Part shown: positions 51,685 to 62,445 of the stretch, in pieces
Layout: each line of letters begins with the position of its first letter
Position numbering within the stretch: position 1 is the stretch's first letter
From: Bin80 sp026708685
GTDB taxonomy: Bacteria > Bacteroidota > Rhodothermia > Rhodothermales > Bin80
NCBI GenBank assembly: GCA_965200955.1
Contig: OZ241742.1
Coordinates: forward strand, 62,001 to 126,000
DNA length: 64,000 bases
Direction of reading: 5' to 3'
Program-made: the position numbers and the translations under genes
Notes under the pieces: model-generated
Seen by the model: only the letters and a program-made list of their open reading frames with translations
Database searches by the model: none
Told to the model about the DNA's origin: nothing

Positions 51685-52943
51685 GGCTTTCGGAGAACGA
51701 TGATGTGATCATCGTTGATTCGCTCTTTGCGTGGGACCTTGATGTAGTGATTGATGATCTCGGATACAAAGTGACACTCCACCTCATATCCTAGCTCTGG
51801 AGCATAGGATAAGAGGTATTTCCAGGACTCAAAAGGAATCTGACGAATCAAGTTATTGCCAACAACGATCACATAGGGAGACCCTGGTTTTAGGACACGA
51901 AACACTTCCTGAAGGTTGCTGAACATGTCCCACAAATACTTCGTCGCTATAAAGGCACGCCTGGGATCAATGTTGTAAATCTTTGCAATCACCTGATCAG
52001 CTTCGATACAGCCCGTCAAATGCAACTCTCTGTACTCAACTGCCGATACCGACTCCGTCCCTACATGGGATTTCTTAAGGGGCTGCAGAGATCCCTCGGC
52101 TAATCCAAGCCAGTAAAGTTCAAGCTGATGCGTTCGTGGATAGTCGACAGCATTCACATAAGGTGGAGAGGTAAGGGCCATGTCAATCTGTTGATTGGAT
52201 ATGGTCGGCATGCGTCTGGCATCACCGTCTTCTGGGATCGTAACAAACCCTTCTGGTAAAGATGTGGTGAATGCACGCATCCCTGACATCGCATGCTCTG
52301 TTTTCTTGATAAATAGCCGAATGCCCATCTGGGGCTCCACCTTCTTTTGAAGTTTCTTGCGGATGACGGTTCGAGTACAGTTATTGTCAGCCTCAGAAAC
52401 TTGCCGAATGATGGATGAAAAGCATATTCTGAAAAAATTCTTCACTTCCTGACGGCTGGGAAGACTCTCTATCCGTGTTTTTATATGGGCAAGTTCTTTC
52501 AGCATAAACTGCCGAAACCAGTGATCTCTGTATGGAAACTCAGGAACACCTTCAAGGTGTGAGGGTTCTTTATAGTTGAGTACATGGGGATGCAGTTTTT
52601 TCCATGCCGTCTTGACTTCATGATCTGGAAGGGGTGTCGTCTTCACTCGGGCGAGCATTCTGGAAAACGGATCTACATCAATCCCAATACTGTCCCTGCC
52701 TAGGATGGATGCCTCTACATTGGTGGTCCCACTACCCATAAAAGGATCAAGAATCGTATCCCCATAGGAGGAATATCGCTCTATAATCCATCTGGGAAGC
52801 TCTGGAAAGAACTTGGCAGGATACTTATGGATGCCATGAGTGAGTGCACGCTGGTCATGACTGATAAACAAGAATCTATCTCCATTATTGACGACTAAAT
52901 CCCGTGGAATCGTGCCCGTCAACTCAATCGTAGTGTTACTCAT
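51681..52943 (-). CDS. Type II DNA methyltransferase (N6-A or N4-C), alpha-like order
   Basis: A 420-aa SAM-dependent DNA methyltransferase. Motif I (DPFMGSGTT, residues ~66-74) precedes the catalytic motif IV (TSPPY, residues ~258-262), with a ~180-residue intervening region that probably contains the target recognition domain. This is the alpha-class order, and TSPPY favours N4-cytosine over N6-adenine methylation but does not prove it. 'LTHGIHKYPAKFFPELPRWI' at the N-terminus and 'VLKPGSPYVIVVGNNLI' are typical of the family. It overlaps the nuclease gene, which suggests a type II restriction-modification operon. Confidence 0.88.
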   Translation of the reverse strand: MSNTTIELTGTIPRDLVVNNGDRFLFISHDQRALTHGIHKYPAKFFPELPRWIIERYSSYGDTILDPFMGSGTTNVEASILGRDSIGIDVDPFSRMLARVKTTPLPDHEVKTAWKKLHPHVLNYKEPSHLEGVPEFPYRDHWFRQFMLKELAHIKTRIESLPSRQEVKNFFRICFSSIIRQVSEADNNCTRTVIRKKLQKKVEPQMGIRLFIKKTEHAMSGMRAFTTSLPEGFVTIPEDGDARRMPTISNQQIDMALTSPPYVNAVDYPRTHQLELYWLGLAEGSLQPLKKSHVGTESVSAVEYRELHLTGCIEADQVIAKIYNIDPRRAFIATKYLWDMFSNLQEVFRVLKPGSPYVIVVGNNLIRQIPFESWKYLLSYAPELGYEVECHFVSEIINHYIKVPRKERINDDHIIVLRKP

Positions 52944-55900
52944 GCTATAACACTGTTATTCCAGTACGATTCAGGAATTTGGATTGCAGAAGTTCTACAA
53001 CCATGGAATCACCCACCTTGATGCGTGAAGTCCAACGAAAAAACAGTTTTAGAATACATCTCTGATGATGGGAGCGTGTACAACTTTTCCAACTCTCATC
53101 TATCCTAACTGTTGCAGTTACTAAGGCTCCTTATATCCAATAGAGAATCTGATTCCACACAATGATTGATGAATCAGTAGTGCATGCTACCCTGCAGGTT
53201 CACACCAAGTGATCCGATATTTGACTGATCCTGATGCCCCAGTGCTGAAACGGAAAAACTCACCTGATTCCATGGGCGAAGTTCTCCACCTACTCGAAAT
53301 AGCCGACTGCTGGAAAACTGCGTCACTCCAATGACTGAACGTATATCCCCAGACCTCCAGGGGCGGCCATATCCGACTTCCAAGTCTGTTTGATGAGTCC
53401 CGCCGTGGGCTGGTCCTACATCAAGAATCGTCTGCTGTTGATGTAAACCCGATGTTTGCCTCGGTCCCCAAGAGGGCCGTAGTACAACCATGAATCCATC
53501 CGATCGCCTCCCCACCTGAATCGCCCCTGACAATCCCCACTCCGTAAAGTCATCAGCAGTATGCATGATCAGTCCATGAGAACGTACATCACCTTTTAAT
53601 TGCCATGCAGGATAGTCGATCCGCACCCCACCACCCAACTCCATCCCAATCCCACTCTCTGTATCTCCACCATCCTGACGTACATTAGCCTCAAGATAGG
53701 GATGAACTCCTTCCCACATCTGGAAGGCACCTTCGAGTCCCACTCGAATTCGTACGGCTTCCCCCCGCATGGTATAGGAAGCCATCTTTGCATCTGTGAA
53801 CAGGACATCTCCATGATACGCGAAGTGCACCGATTGCGTAGATGCAAGATGTGCACGGAGACCTATCGCACCAAAACGGGATACCAGTTGACCCTCTTCC
53901 TCTTTTTGCATTGTTGCATCCCCCCAACCATATCCACCACTCATCCATGCATGCCAGCTGGATGCTCTGTACGATACATACGGATAAAACCCCGTCATGT
54001 GGGCCTTCAGATCTCCCGATTGATCCGACAGCCGAGAGGAGCCACTGGATTGGCTATGGGCTAAAAGGATACCTACAAGCCAGTGTCCGCCTTCCTCTGC
54101 CATGGTTTTCCATTGATAGTCGGCTCCCAGCATCCCTGTAGTTACATCACCCCGAATCGAGAGTGCATCATCACCCCGACCATTAAACCGCCGAAAGGCT
54201 CCTCGCCCCCACACTCCGAATCTTGCATTGGATGTGGTGATGCTTCTGGAGATATGACAACCCGAAAGCAACTCCCCTAACGTAGGGTTCCATGGAGAAG
54301 TCGTGCTCCAGAGTTGCACTCTTTCTGCCTGATCATCTGCCGCACATACTGCCATATCCTGTCCCGATCGAAAACGCTGCCCTAAAGCCTCGGTCACCTG
54401 CACGGATGCAGTACGTATAAATCTCGTAGCGTACCCAAGGAGGATCTTCTGGTCTGAATCAGTTGCCTCCTGAATCGTTGCCACCCCTACCGCCTTGTGA
54501 ATCTGTACATCGGATGAAGAAGTGACATGAACGGCAAAACTCTCCCGTAACCAGTTGATTCCATTCTTCAAAAGTGGTATGACAATTACCGTTTCCATAA
54601 GACCCGGTGCTATGGTAACAATGCCTTGCTGTGATTGATAGTCCTTGCCAGCCTTGGCTGTTCGGTCATAGGTCTGATAATGCACGGGTACTGGAACGGG
54701 TTGAGGCTCCGAAATCCTCACTTGAAACTCAACCACCGATTCCGATGCATCAACCCATACATCGATGATCTGGAGATACGCCTGTTGATTTTGATCCTTG
54801 ATGGTTGCCGTTCCAACTTCTCTGATAATTTCCACATGCGAAGGACTCGGATTTGAAAGCCGTACAAAGAAGGTCTCATCTCCTTCGTCGATTTCATCTG
54901 GATTGATGGCGATCTGCACAACTCCACTTGTCGCATTTGGATCAAAGATGACGATCCCTCGTGAAGCCGTATAATCTTCCCCCTCCTTTGCAGAATCATC
55001 AAAGGTTGCATACTGGACTGTGACCACCTCATCGGTGGGGCGATTCAGTTCAACGGCAAGGTGGATGGACCCATCCTGTTCAAACGCTTGATGATCTTGA
55101 ATCGATATCCTAAGTGGCTGTTCGGTGTTGTCTTCGATCGTGACCTCAATGGTATGTGTGATCCCATCGTAACCACCATCCGATGCCGTAAGCTCAAAAG
55201 AAATCACCTCCGAATCATAGTCATCGTCACTTTCCGCTGTGAGTGATACTGGATGCGGTCGATTCCATTCATTCGCTTGAATGGTGAGTGACAAAGGGGC
55301 TGGAGTCAGATTGTCATGTACACTAAAAGTGATCTGAACAGACTGGGTTGGCTCGGCGGAAAGAGTTACATTAAAATTCTCTGTTGCTCCCTCTTGAATG
55401 AAAAGTGTCTCTGGAGCGTCCATCTCTGGTGAATCATTATCAATAAGCGTTACGATGACAGTATGAGATTCGCCCGTATATCCACCTCCTGTGGCAGAAA
55501 GAATGAGTTCCTCGCGATCGGAGTCTATCTGATTATTCTCATTAAAGGTGACATGCACTTGCTGAGATTTGTCCCAATCTTCTGGTGTGAAACGTAGATC
55601 CTGCGGGGCGATCTCCAAATCCGGGTGAGTATAGCCATGGATCGTAAGTTCAACTGTACTCGTAGGCATGGAGTGCAGTTTGACATCTATTGAGTTGGAT
55701 TGCCCCTCTACTACCTGCACGGATGGGGGTGCATCAATTCCGATCTCATCGTCATCGGTAATGGTCAATTCAACCGTGGAATTACCTATATCAAGATCGG
55801 ACGATATCCTTTGGATATCAATGGCAACTATAAACTCTTCATCCCCTTCGGCAATATCATCAGGTATCGTGGAAATCTCATACGTTCCACTGGTTGAGGC

Positions 55901-56503
55901 AGATGAGATTTCAATATAGGCGGGGCGGCGAATTTCAAAGTCATCGGGCTCCGTGGCAGAACCCTGTGTCACGGTCAGAGGAATCTCAACTGAAGTGTGC
56001 CAGGTCTGGCTCAACTCAGCCATGATTCGTAGCGGCTCCCCCTCAACGGCAGAACGCTTGATGGCAGAAAGATCAACTTGCGGACGAATGGGTGGAGGGT
56101 GCGGTTCACGGATCGTGATCGTTTTTGATGAAGGATCACCAGCCACCATGCCGGATGGTAAACTCCCCAATGCCACCATAAACTGTTCACTGTCTGTGTC
56201 GGCATCAGCAATCGTGGTAATGGTGAATCTTCGCTCGGTCTCCCCGCTACCAATGTTCACATTATATATTGGCTCATAATCTCCCGATTCAGCAGAAATA
56301 TTCGTGTAATTCAATCCAATTGTGGTCGGACTGGAAAATCCATCGGACAGGTAGATGATAACTTCTACATCATCTCCTTCATTGACCTCCTCCTTTGATA
56401 CATGGATCGTTGCTTCCACTGGTGTTGAATCATCATCCATGATGGTAACATTCACCATATCTGTATCATCATAACCGCCACCCGAAGCCTGAATGTCCAA
56501 TTG

Positions 56504-56722
56504 TACGGAATCGTCTGCAAAATCATCGTCGTGTTTCGCACTAATGGTTACGGTTTTAGCATCAGAGTAATTTGAAGAATCAAACCTCAATGTTCGTGGG
56601 GCAGATGCCGTGGTATCCAAATCTGAACCAGCATAACCGTCCATCATCACGGTGACAGTTTCACCGACTGGTGGCATGGCAGTTAATGATACTTCAAAGG
56701 AAGCCGTACCTCCCTCTGGCAC
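56504..56722 (-). repeat. 219-bp direct repeat unit A in the Calx-beta gene
   Basis: Nearly identical to 56837-57055, offset exactly 333 bp (111 codons), with only about six mismatches in 219 bp. It encodes one Calx-beta module with 'ASFEVSLTAMPPVGETVTVM'. The high identity means a recent duplication, and it can support module gain or loss by recombination. Confidence 0.9.
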
Positions 56723-56836
56723 CTGCACCGTATTTGTAGACACCCTAAGGTGCGGCATGTCATCGTCTTTGATCGTTACATCCACCGTTTCTGATGCCTC
56801 ACCATAACCACCCCCACTTACCGTGACGGTCAACTC

Positions 56837-57055
56837 TACGGAATCGTCTACAAAATCATCATCGTGTTTCGCACTAATGGTTACGGGTTTAGCATCAGAG
56901 TAATTTGAAGAATCAAACCTCAATGTTCGTGGAGCAGATGCCGTGGTATCCAAATCTGAACCAGCATAACCGTCCATCATCACGGTGACAGTTTCACCGA
57001 CTGGAGGCATGGCAGTTAATGATACTTCAAAGGAAGCCGTACCTCCCTCTGGCAC
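56837..57055 (-). repeat. 219-bp direct repeat unit B in the Calx-beta gene
   Basis: Partner of the unit at 56504-56722. Other modules of the gene are much more diverged, so this one duplication is younger than the array as a whole. Confidence 0.9.
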
Positions 57056-57558
57056 GCTCACCTGATGTGGAGTGACAATAAGTCCCCCCAAGTCATCGTC
57101 TAAGATCCTGACATAGACCGTATCACTGGTCTCGGTATCACCGCCGCGGGTCGCATCGAAAATCAGTTCCACGATCTCATTGGTATAATCAGCATCATGC
57201 TTGGCTCCGAGAGTGATGGCGTGAGATATTTCGGACTCTGAAGCAGAAAATGTTAACTGGCGAGGAGTAGATGCCGTAGTGTCTAAATCCGTTCTGTTGT
57301 AACCACTGATCAGCACGGTGACATCTTGGATAGGGACAGTCGACAATCTAACATCCAAGGAAGTGGATGATCCCTCGGTCACCTCCACGGTATCCGGCAA
57401 TATGAGTTGTGGAATCTCCCCAAAGAGGATCGTTCCCCATACCCAAATAGGTCTTCCTACAAGGACATCAACTGGGCCTCTCTCATTGCAATCTGAAACT
57501 CCACCGATACATATATGATCAGAGTCAGGATATCTACTAAGTGATACATTAAAAGTCT

Positions 57559-57574
57559 TAGCCCAAGTTCGTCA
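57559..57574 (+). repeat. Left arm of a 15/16-bp inverted repeat flanking the IS element
   Basis: TAGCCCAAGTTCGTCA; its inverse, TGACGAACTTGGGTTA, lies at 59888-59903. Thirteen contiguous bases match, then one mismatch, then two matches. Base 57574 is also the first base of the IS terminal repeat. Confidence 0.7.
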
Positions 57575-59734
57575 AATGTAGTCATATTTTTTCCGTATAC
57601 CTCTCCTGTTCCCATTTTTCGGGAATTTTTTTTGAGGCAAACGATCACCTCAACGATCGTTCAAATCGGCCGTAAATGTCAGCGTATTAATTCATGGTTC
57701 CATGGCAACGTTGGAGATCTTATTTCCCTGACATGTGATCAATGCACCTTGATGATCTATACGTCTGGAGTGGACAACTCCAAACTGACATAGGGGATAA
57801 AACATGTATCTTGATGAAGATCTGTGGTCAGCTATTCGGTCCGTTCCTCTATACATAGGGTCTTCTTGGGATCATAGTTGAGCCCGATACAATCCATGAT
57901 GTCTTCTACAAACTCGGGGATATCTTCGTCGATATGGGTGAGTAGATATCTCTGTTTGGTTTTCGGAAGTTTCGTTGTGACTCGGCGGACACGATTGAGA
58001 TGGGTCCGTATGGTCTCCCAGCTGTAATGGATGTGATTCTGTTTGAGAAGCGTTCGCACCAAATGCGCCGCATAATACGCCAGAACCGTAATGAACATGT
58101 GCCCTTCAATACGCCTATCGTCTTGATGGTAAATCGGTCGTAGTCCTAGATCCGACTTCATGACTCTAAAGGTCGCCTCAATCTCAGTCAACCGGTGATA
58201 GTGCTGGACGGTGGTCTGAAGATCCCAATCCGTGAGACTGGTTCGGATCACATACCCTCCGATGAAAGCCTGACGCTCGTCGTATCTCTGCGTCCTATGA
58301 TAGATCACCGATGCCGCATGATCGGTTCCTTCCTTCGGCGACACCTTGATATCATACAGGTGGGAGACCTTTGAGAATTCGTTTTTCAGTCGACCGACTT
58401 TTTGCTCCACTAAAACGAAGTTTTTCATTCGTTTTGGCAGAGATAATCCTACATGTAGATCTTCAAGAGCCTCCTCAAACTTTTTACATTTGGTATCGAT
58501 GATCGCCTTCTCTTTGCCTTCTTTGGCTTCACTATGGATATAGATGAACCGTTCCTTGATGGTCTCCTCATCGCCGGATTGGATCTCCAGGGATTCTTCA
58601 TGTTGCTGATCATCGTCGATGTTGATCTTGGATTGGAGATCCCAAGCCCTCAGTTGTACCCCCGAAGTCGTCTCAAACTCCTTATCTGGGGTTCGTTTGG
58701 GGGCAGGGGGTTTCTTTCGACGATCAACGGTGATCCAAGCATAGCCATGTTGATCAAGGTAGGCAAGATTCTCTTTGGTGGAAATGCCTGCATCCATAAT
58801 AACGGTCACGCCATCAACAGCAAGATTCTCAAGGGCTGCTTTTAATGTTTTTGACTCTCCGATATTCCCCGGCAAAATGTCAACATTGCATGGGAAACCC
58901 GCTTCATTGATGGTCAACGCGAGCGTAACCAACGGACAATCCGATCGCTTTTCCTTGCTACGTCCATGCTCTTTTAGTTCGCCCTGTTTTCGGCCATGGA
59001 AATACGTATTGGTCAGGTCATAAAACAGGATCGTATCTCCAAACCCAAGGAGCTCTTTTGTATTTGAAAAAAGGCGTTTCGTAATGGTTTTGTGATGTTC
59101 CTGCAAGCGATCTGAGCATCGATACAACGAACTCAGGCTCGGTGGTTTGCATCCAAGAAGTTCTGTAATAGAGGATTCATCACACATCCATTCATATGTC
59201 TTTTTTTCACTACCTGGACGGAGCATGCGCCCAATCACCAGCACACGAGCAAGATGGATCTGTTCCTGTGAGAGTCCCAGTTCAAGTAACAGTTCGGCAA
59301 ACTCCATCAGTTGAAGGGCTTTCAAGCCAACCCGTTCTCCGCCGACGGTTCGTGAATCGGGATGCGACATCTGCTCGGGGATGATCCAATGGCGCTGGTT
59401 GGGTTTTGCATGAACATCATACCCATCGGCTTCCAGTTGATCGGCCGTGTCGATGACTTTTCTTCGAAAGCCCTCTTCGTACGACTCAAGGGAGGCGGTT
59501 CCTTTCAGATAGGCTTTGACCTGTTTGCCAAAGTCTTTCCAGAGTTCTCGGGGAATCTTGAAATCGGGTCCAAGATTGAGCAGGTTAAAGGTGCGTGGGT
59601 TTCCATCCACGCGGCGTGATTCAGCGAGTGCAAATCCAGAGATGGAAGTGCCATTTTTACGCTTATGAGATTGGGTGCGAATAAACATTTTGTCAAAGAA
59701 AGTGAAAAATTATGAGTACAATATGACTACATTT
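57574..59734 (-). mobile_element. IS1634-family insertion sequence (~2.16 kb)
   Basis: Bounded by a perfect terminal inverted repeat, AAATGTAGTCATAT, at 57574-57587 and its reverse complement at 59721-59734. It contains one transposase gene with an intact frame. A matching target-site duplication is not seen: the flanking bases are GTTCGTC on the left and AGATAA on the right. That suggests later rearrangement or recombination at one end. Confidence 0.8.
57832..59688 (-). CDS. IS1634-family transposase
   Basis: A 618-aa DDE transposase of the IS1634 family (IS4-like group). Motifs: DTILFYDLTNTYFHGRK around the first Asp with the KRSDCPLVTLALT block, 'GVTVIMDAGISTKENLAYLD' with the second Asp, and the C-terminal 'YHRLTEIEATFRVMKSDLGL' with the catalytic Glu in the Y-(2)-R-(3)-E-(6)-K region. 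The length and frame are intact, so it may still be active. It is on the minus strand inside the IS1634 element. Codon use looks similar to the surrounding genes. Confidence 0.93.
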   Translation of the reverse strand: MFIRTQSHKRKNGTSISGFALAESRRVDGNPRTFNLLNLGPDFKIPRELWKDFGKQVKAYLKGTASLESYEEGFRRKVIDTADQLEADGYDVHAKPNQRHWIIPEQMSHPDSRTVGGERVGLKALQLMEFAELLLELGLSQEQIHLARVLVIGRMLRPGSEKKTYEWMCDESSITELLGCKPPSLSSLYRCSDRLQEHHKTITKRLFSNTKELLGFGDTILFYDLTNTYFHGRKQGELKEHGRSKEKRSDCPLVTLALTINEAGFPCNVDILPGNIGESKTLKAALENLAVDGVTVIMDAGISTKENLAYLDQHGYAWITVDRRKKPPAPKRTPDKEFETTSGVQLRAWDLQSKINIDDDQQHEESLEIQSGDEETIKERFIYIHSEAKEGKEKAIIDTKCKKFEEALEDLHVGLSLPKRMKNFVLVEQKVGRLKNEFSKVSHLYDIKVSPKEGTDHAASVIYHRTQRYDERQAFIGGYVIRTSLTDWDLQTTVQHYHRLTEIEATFRVMKSDLGLRPIYHQDDRRIEGHMFITVLAYYAAHLVRTLLKQNHIHYSWETIRTHLNRVRRVTTKLPKTKQRYLLTHIDEDIPEFVEDIMDCIGLNYDPKKTLCIEERTE

Positions 59735-59833
59735 AGATAATGTTCCCCAAAATCCTAAATTTTTACAAAAAAACCCTGGAAAATGGGAGAAATCGGCCTA
59801 AAATGGGCAGATTTGACGCTACATTAGTGCAAG

Positions 59834-60628
59834 TCAGAGAGAGTGATCAAGAAAATGATCCGTAATTGGAGAGATTTTGAGGGGCCCTGACGAACTTGGG
59901 TTAGTATATGGATACATTATAGGATCAGGAATCACTACAGTTTTCTGGACGGATGTTTGGTTTGCAGGCAGATTGAAGAAGTGCCGAGTTGGAGTCCCGG
60001 CAATGCCCATATTCCATACTATCCCATTAAGATCACTAGGGTATGGATCTGATATCCTCAACTCAACATTAACAGATTCGCCCTCCTGTACGTAATTTTT
60101 ATCTGCGTAGACCGAAAGATGGTACTCCTGAATAAAATAAATCGTAAATACTGTATTCGTTCCACCTTCTGGGGCTATCCGAATTTCTAATTGCCCTTCA
60201 ACAGGGGGCTGATTGCCTTGATGACTTATCGTCACTTGTTCACCTGAATACCAATTCTGAGAGTTTAATGTAATCTCATTCGGATCAATGGTGAGACGAT
60301 CAAGTAGGATCAAATGAGGTTCATTGATGATTTCAAAGGTGACTCTTACATCCTTAGTGGGTGCCTTATCTAGAATAGCCACAATGTCAAAGATAAAATC
60401 TCCTATCTCACTTGTATTCAACGTCTTACTTTCTGGATTCGTGAGAACCGAAGGGGGAGGACTACCATGATGAACCTGATCGATTGACGTTTCTTCAGAT
60501 GTTTGTGTTTGCCTAAAATTCACCTGCTGAGCATCAGCATCATTGAGTAATATTGGAAAAATCAGTGCTCCCAGAAAGGTCCAAATTCGGATAGAACGAG
60601 GACAGACTCTATACTTCCCTTTATTCAT
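59834..60628 (-). pseudogene. 5' part of the split Calx-beta surface gene
   Basis: From ATG 60628 the frame encodes a signal peptide (MNKGKYRVCPRSIRIWTFLG...DADAQ), then modules of the same style as the 3' part: 'DKAPTKDVRVTFEIINEPHL' and YHLSVYADKNYVQEGESVNV. It ends in 17 residues without family character, translated from sequence next to the IS. Module style, orientation and the missing start of the 3' part suggest the two were one gene, now split by the IS. An alternative is that two neighbouring paralogs were truncated and joined by an IS-mediated deletion. Confidence 0.7.
59888..59903 (-). repeat. Right arm of the 15/16-bp inverted repeat
   Basis: TGACGAACTTGGGTTA, the inverse of 57559-57574. 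Unlike the left arm it is not at the IS edge: 150 bp of unassigned sequence (59735-59887) separate it from the IS terminus. Confidence 0.7.
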
Positions 60629-61056
60629 CTCAAATTGCGGTTTCAGCACACATTGAACGATTCAGATTCGCTCATCTGATCATAAATCTTTCAAAGATAA
60701 GGAGAACCTTGATAATTCTTTGTTCAAGAGGGCATTTTGCCCTTTTTTGTTGAAAAAGATCTGATTTTGAGACAAGTCAAATTTGTTTTGAGCTTTTTCT
60801 ATCTGTAAAAGTTTCACACATCTTCACGCTATCTCAAATTTTTGTTGCCATTTGATCCTTTTTGTTCAATGCTCCAATTCTCTGAGATGGATTTTTTCGT
60901 CACCAATTTCACCCCTGAGGTGAATCATGATTGACTCTCAACACTTACAGGTTCAGCCATCTTTTAACCGCTCCATTTTGGTGTAGGCATCCACAACCAA
61001 CCATACGACTTCCGATGCGGTAGCTGATTGATACTACAGGTATTCTTTCCTATCTG
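60629..61056. other. Gene-free stretch with a terminator-like hairpin
   Basis: About 430 bp between the split surface gene and a degraded transposase. A hairpin AGGGCA-TTT-TGCCCT followed by six T lies at 60729-60747 on the plus strand, like a small rho-independent terminator. No plus-strand gene precedes it, so it may be chance or a relic of a lost gene. Confidence 0.4.
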
Positions 61057-62130
61057 GTGGACAATCTCCATGATCCACGGGATCCTTATCGTACCACACA
61101 CTCCATTGAGGATCTGCTTTTGCAGCTGTTTTTGCCGACGATGCAGGGATGGGAGTCGCCCAGTAAAGATCTGGGCAATGACCCTGCATTTCGGGCCGCT
61201 CTCAGTACGGAGCGGGGCGAAGCCGTTGTCCTTCCAGACAACCAGCCGGCATCGCAACCGACGATGTCACACTTTTGGAGCATTCTCGGTGCACCGGACA
61301 ATGTTGAGGTGATGCAGAAGGGTCTTCTGAAGCTGGGGATGGAGCATATGCTCGTACGTAACGGCGGTGAACGTCTGGATGAAGTCATCCTTGATGTCAA
61401 TGCCCGTTTATGCCCATGGCAATCAACCGGGCAGCAAGTATAATGGTCATTACAAGCGAACCGTTTCTTGCCGTTGTTTGTGACGTGTGGAGAAACGGGG
61501 GATGTGTTTGGAGCAGAACTGCGTCCAAGTACCCAGCGGGAAGTGAACAACTGTCAGAAGATGATGATTCCCATCGGTGAACAGGTTCAAATACATGCCG
61601 CTGAACGCGTCGTTTTTCGCCTTGATGCGGGATTCAACAGTCCGGTGGTGTACGAGGACATAGGGAGTGCAGGCTTGTTTTATGTGACACGTTTGAAGGA
61701 CAACAACAGGTTAAAGGCGATGGCCGAAGCCTATTTTGACGGGAAAGGATGTCCACCGAATACCTATGGCTATGCCGAGTTGATGTATGAAGCGGAGAGT
61801 TGGGATCGTCCTCGTCGGGTGGTGATGGTCATACGGCCTCGTCCAGCTGAACTCTATGAAGATTACTTCTTTTTGCTGACCAACCTTGACGCAGAGATTT
61901 ATTCGGGGGAAGCGCTGGCGAAAATGTACGCGATGCGTGGAAAGGCTGAAAAGCATCAGGGGAAAATCAAACCGTTGATCAATCAAGTCATGCTGTCGCC
62001 AACAGAACGCCCCAAGGAACACTACAGGGGCAATAAGATCATCCGTGAACAGGAGCCTGAAACGAAAGAAGAAAGAGAGGTTCGCAGAGAGAATGCTGTG
62101 CGTCTTCTATCGGTTCTTTATGCGTACTAG
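61057..62130 (+). pseudogene. Degraded IS1380-family transposase
   Basis: Two frames, 61057-61443 and 61468-62130, encode successive parts of an IS1380-type transposase. The first has NLHDPRDPYRTTHSIEDLLL and 'GNDPAFRAALSTERGEAVVL', ending at the D-x-N... motif. A third frame between them encodes HGNQPGSKYNGHYK, the family's usual motif. The second has 'LFVTCGETGDVFGAELRPST', VVFRLDAGFNSPVVYEDI and YAMRGKAEKHQGKIKP. So at least two frameshifts (one around 61410, one around 61460) interrupt it, and the N-terminus is missing. It is a non-functional remnant. Confidence 0.85.
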
Positions 62131-62199
62131 ATCATGCATATTGGTCGATGCCTTCAGCATAGCCCCGCACCAGAGGTGGTACCGAATGTGGAAAGTGTC

Positions 62200-62445
62200 C
62201 CTGTCACATCCGAAACCGAAGTCCATCTTAACACAGCTCCGAGGACCAACATAGAAACCATGGTAGATGATGCTCAAAACATGGACGACAGTGTAGAGGT
62301 GGCTCTCACCATAGAGATTGAACCTGTCAAGTCCAAAACCGAAACAGATCTGGATGCATTTCTGAAGACCAACATGCAAACCATGATAGAGGGTGCCCAG
62401 AACATGGATCACTGTGTAAAGGTGGACACCAATCCAAAGCATACA
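62200..62445 (+). repeat. Tandem duplication, two 123-bp units
   Basis: Units at 62200-62322 and 62323-62445, with period exactly 123 bp (41 codons). They start CCTGTCACATCC / CCTGTCAAGTCC and share ACCAACAT..AAACCATG, GA.GCTCAAAACATGGA and CAGTGTAGAGGTGG-like tracts with scattered differences. Both strands are open over the region (a plus frame 62134-62634 and a minus frame 62107-62478), so the coding strand, if any, is uncertain. Confidence 0.65.

Larger units (their letters stand above)
53174..57571 (-). pseudogene. 3' part of a split Calx-beta repeat protein with autotransporter-like C-terminus
   Basis: The open frame extends on the minus strand from 57571 to the stop at 53174. The first in-frame TTG (57400) has no signal peptide; the coding sequence continues back (…TFNVSLSRYPDSDHICIGG…) right up to the edge of the IS1634 element at 57574, where a stop appears. 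So this is the 3' portion of a longer gene. It contains about ten Calx-beta-like ~100-residue modules with VTEG/VPEG and DDD motifs. The last ~420 residues (for example 'GVWGRGAFRRFNGRGDDALS', ending ...LQGSMHY) resemble an outer-membrane autotransporter barrel. It probably encoded a surface adhesin. See the matching 5' part at 59834-60628. Confidence 0.8.

Noticed and set aside
57400..57457. TTG 57400 as the start of a 1408-aa Calx-beta protein.
   Set aside because: It has no signal peptide, and coding sequence with the same style continues upstream to the IS edge. Treated as an interrupted gene.
57457..57648. A 63-codon minus-strand frame across the IS end.
   Set aside because: It overlaps the real Calx-beta frame and the IS terminal repeat, and has no family similarity.
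60727..60748. Hairpin with a T-run on the plus strand.
   Set aside because: Looks like a rho-independent terminator, but no plus-strand gene lies upstream in the window, so no function can be assigned.
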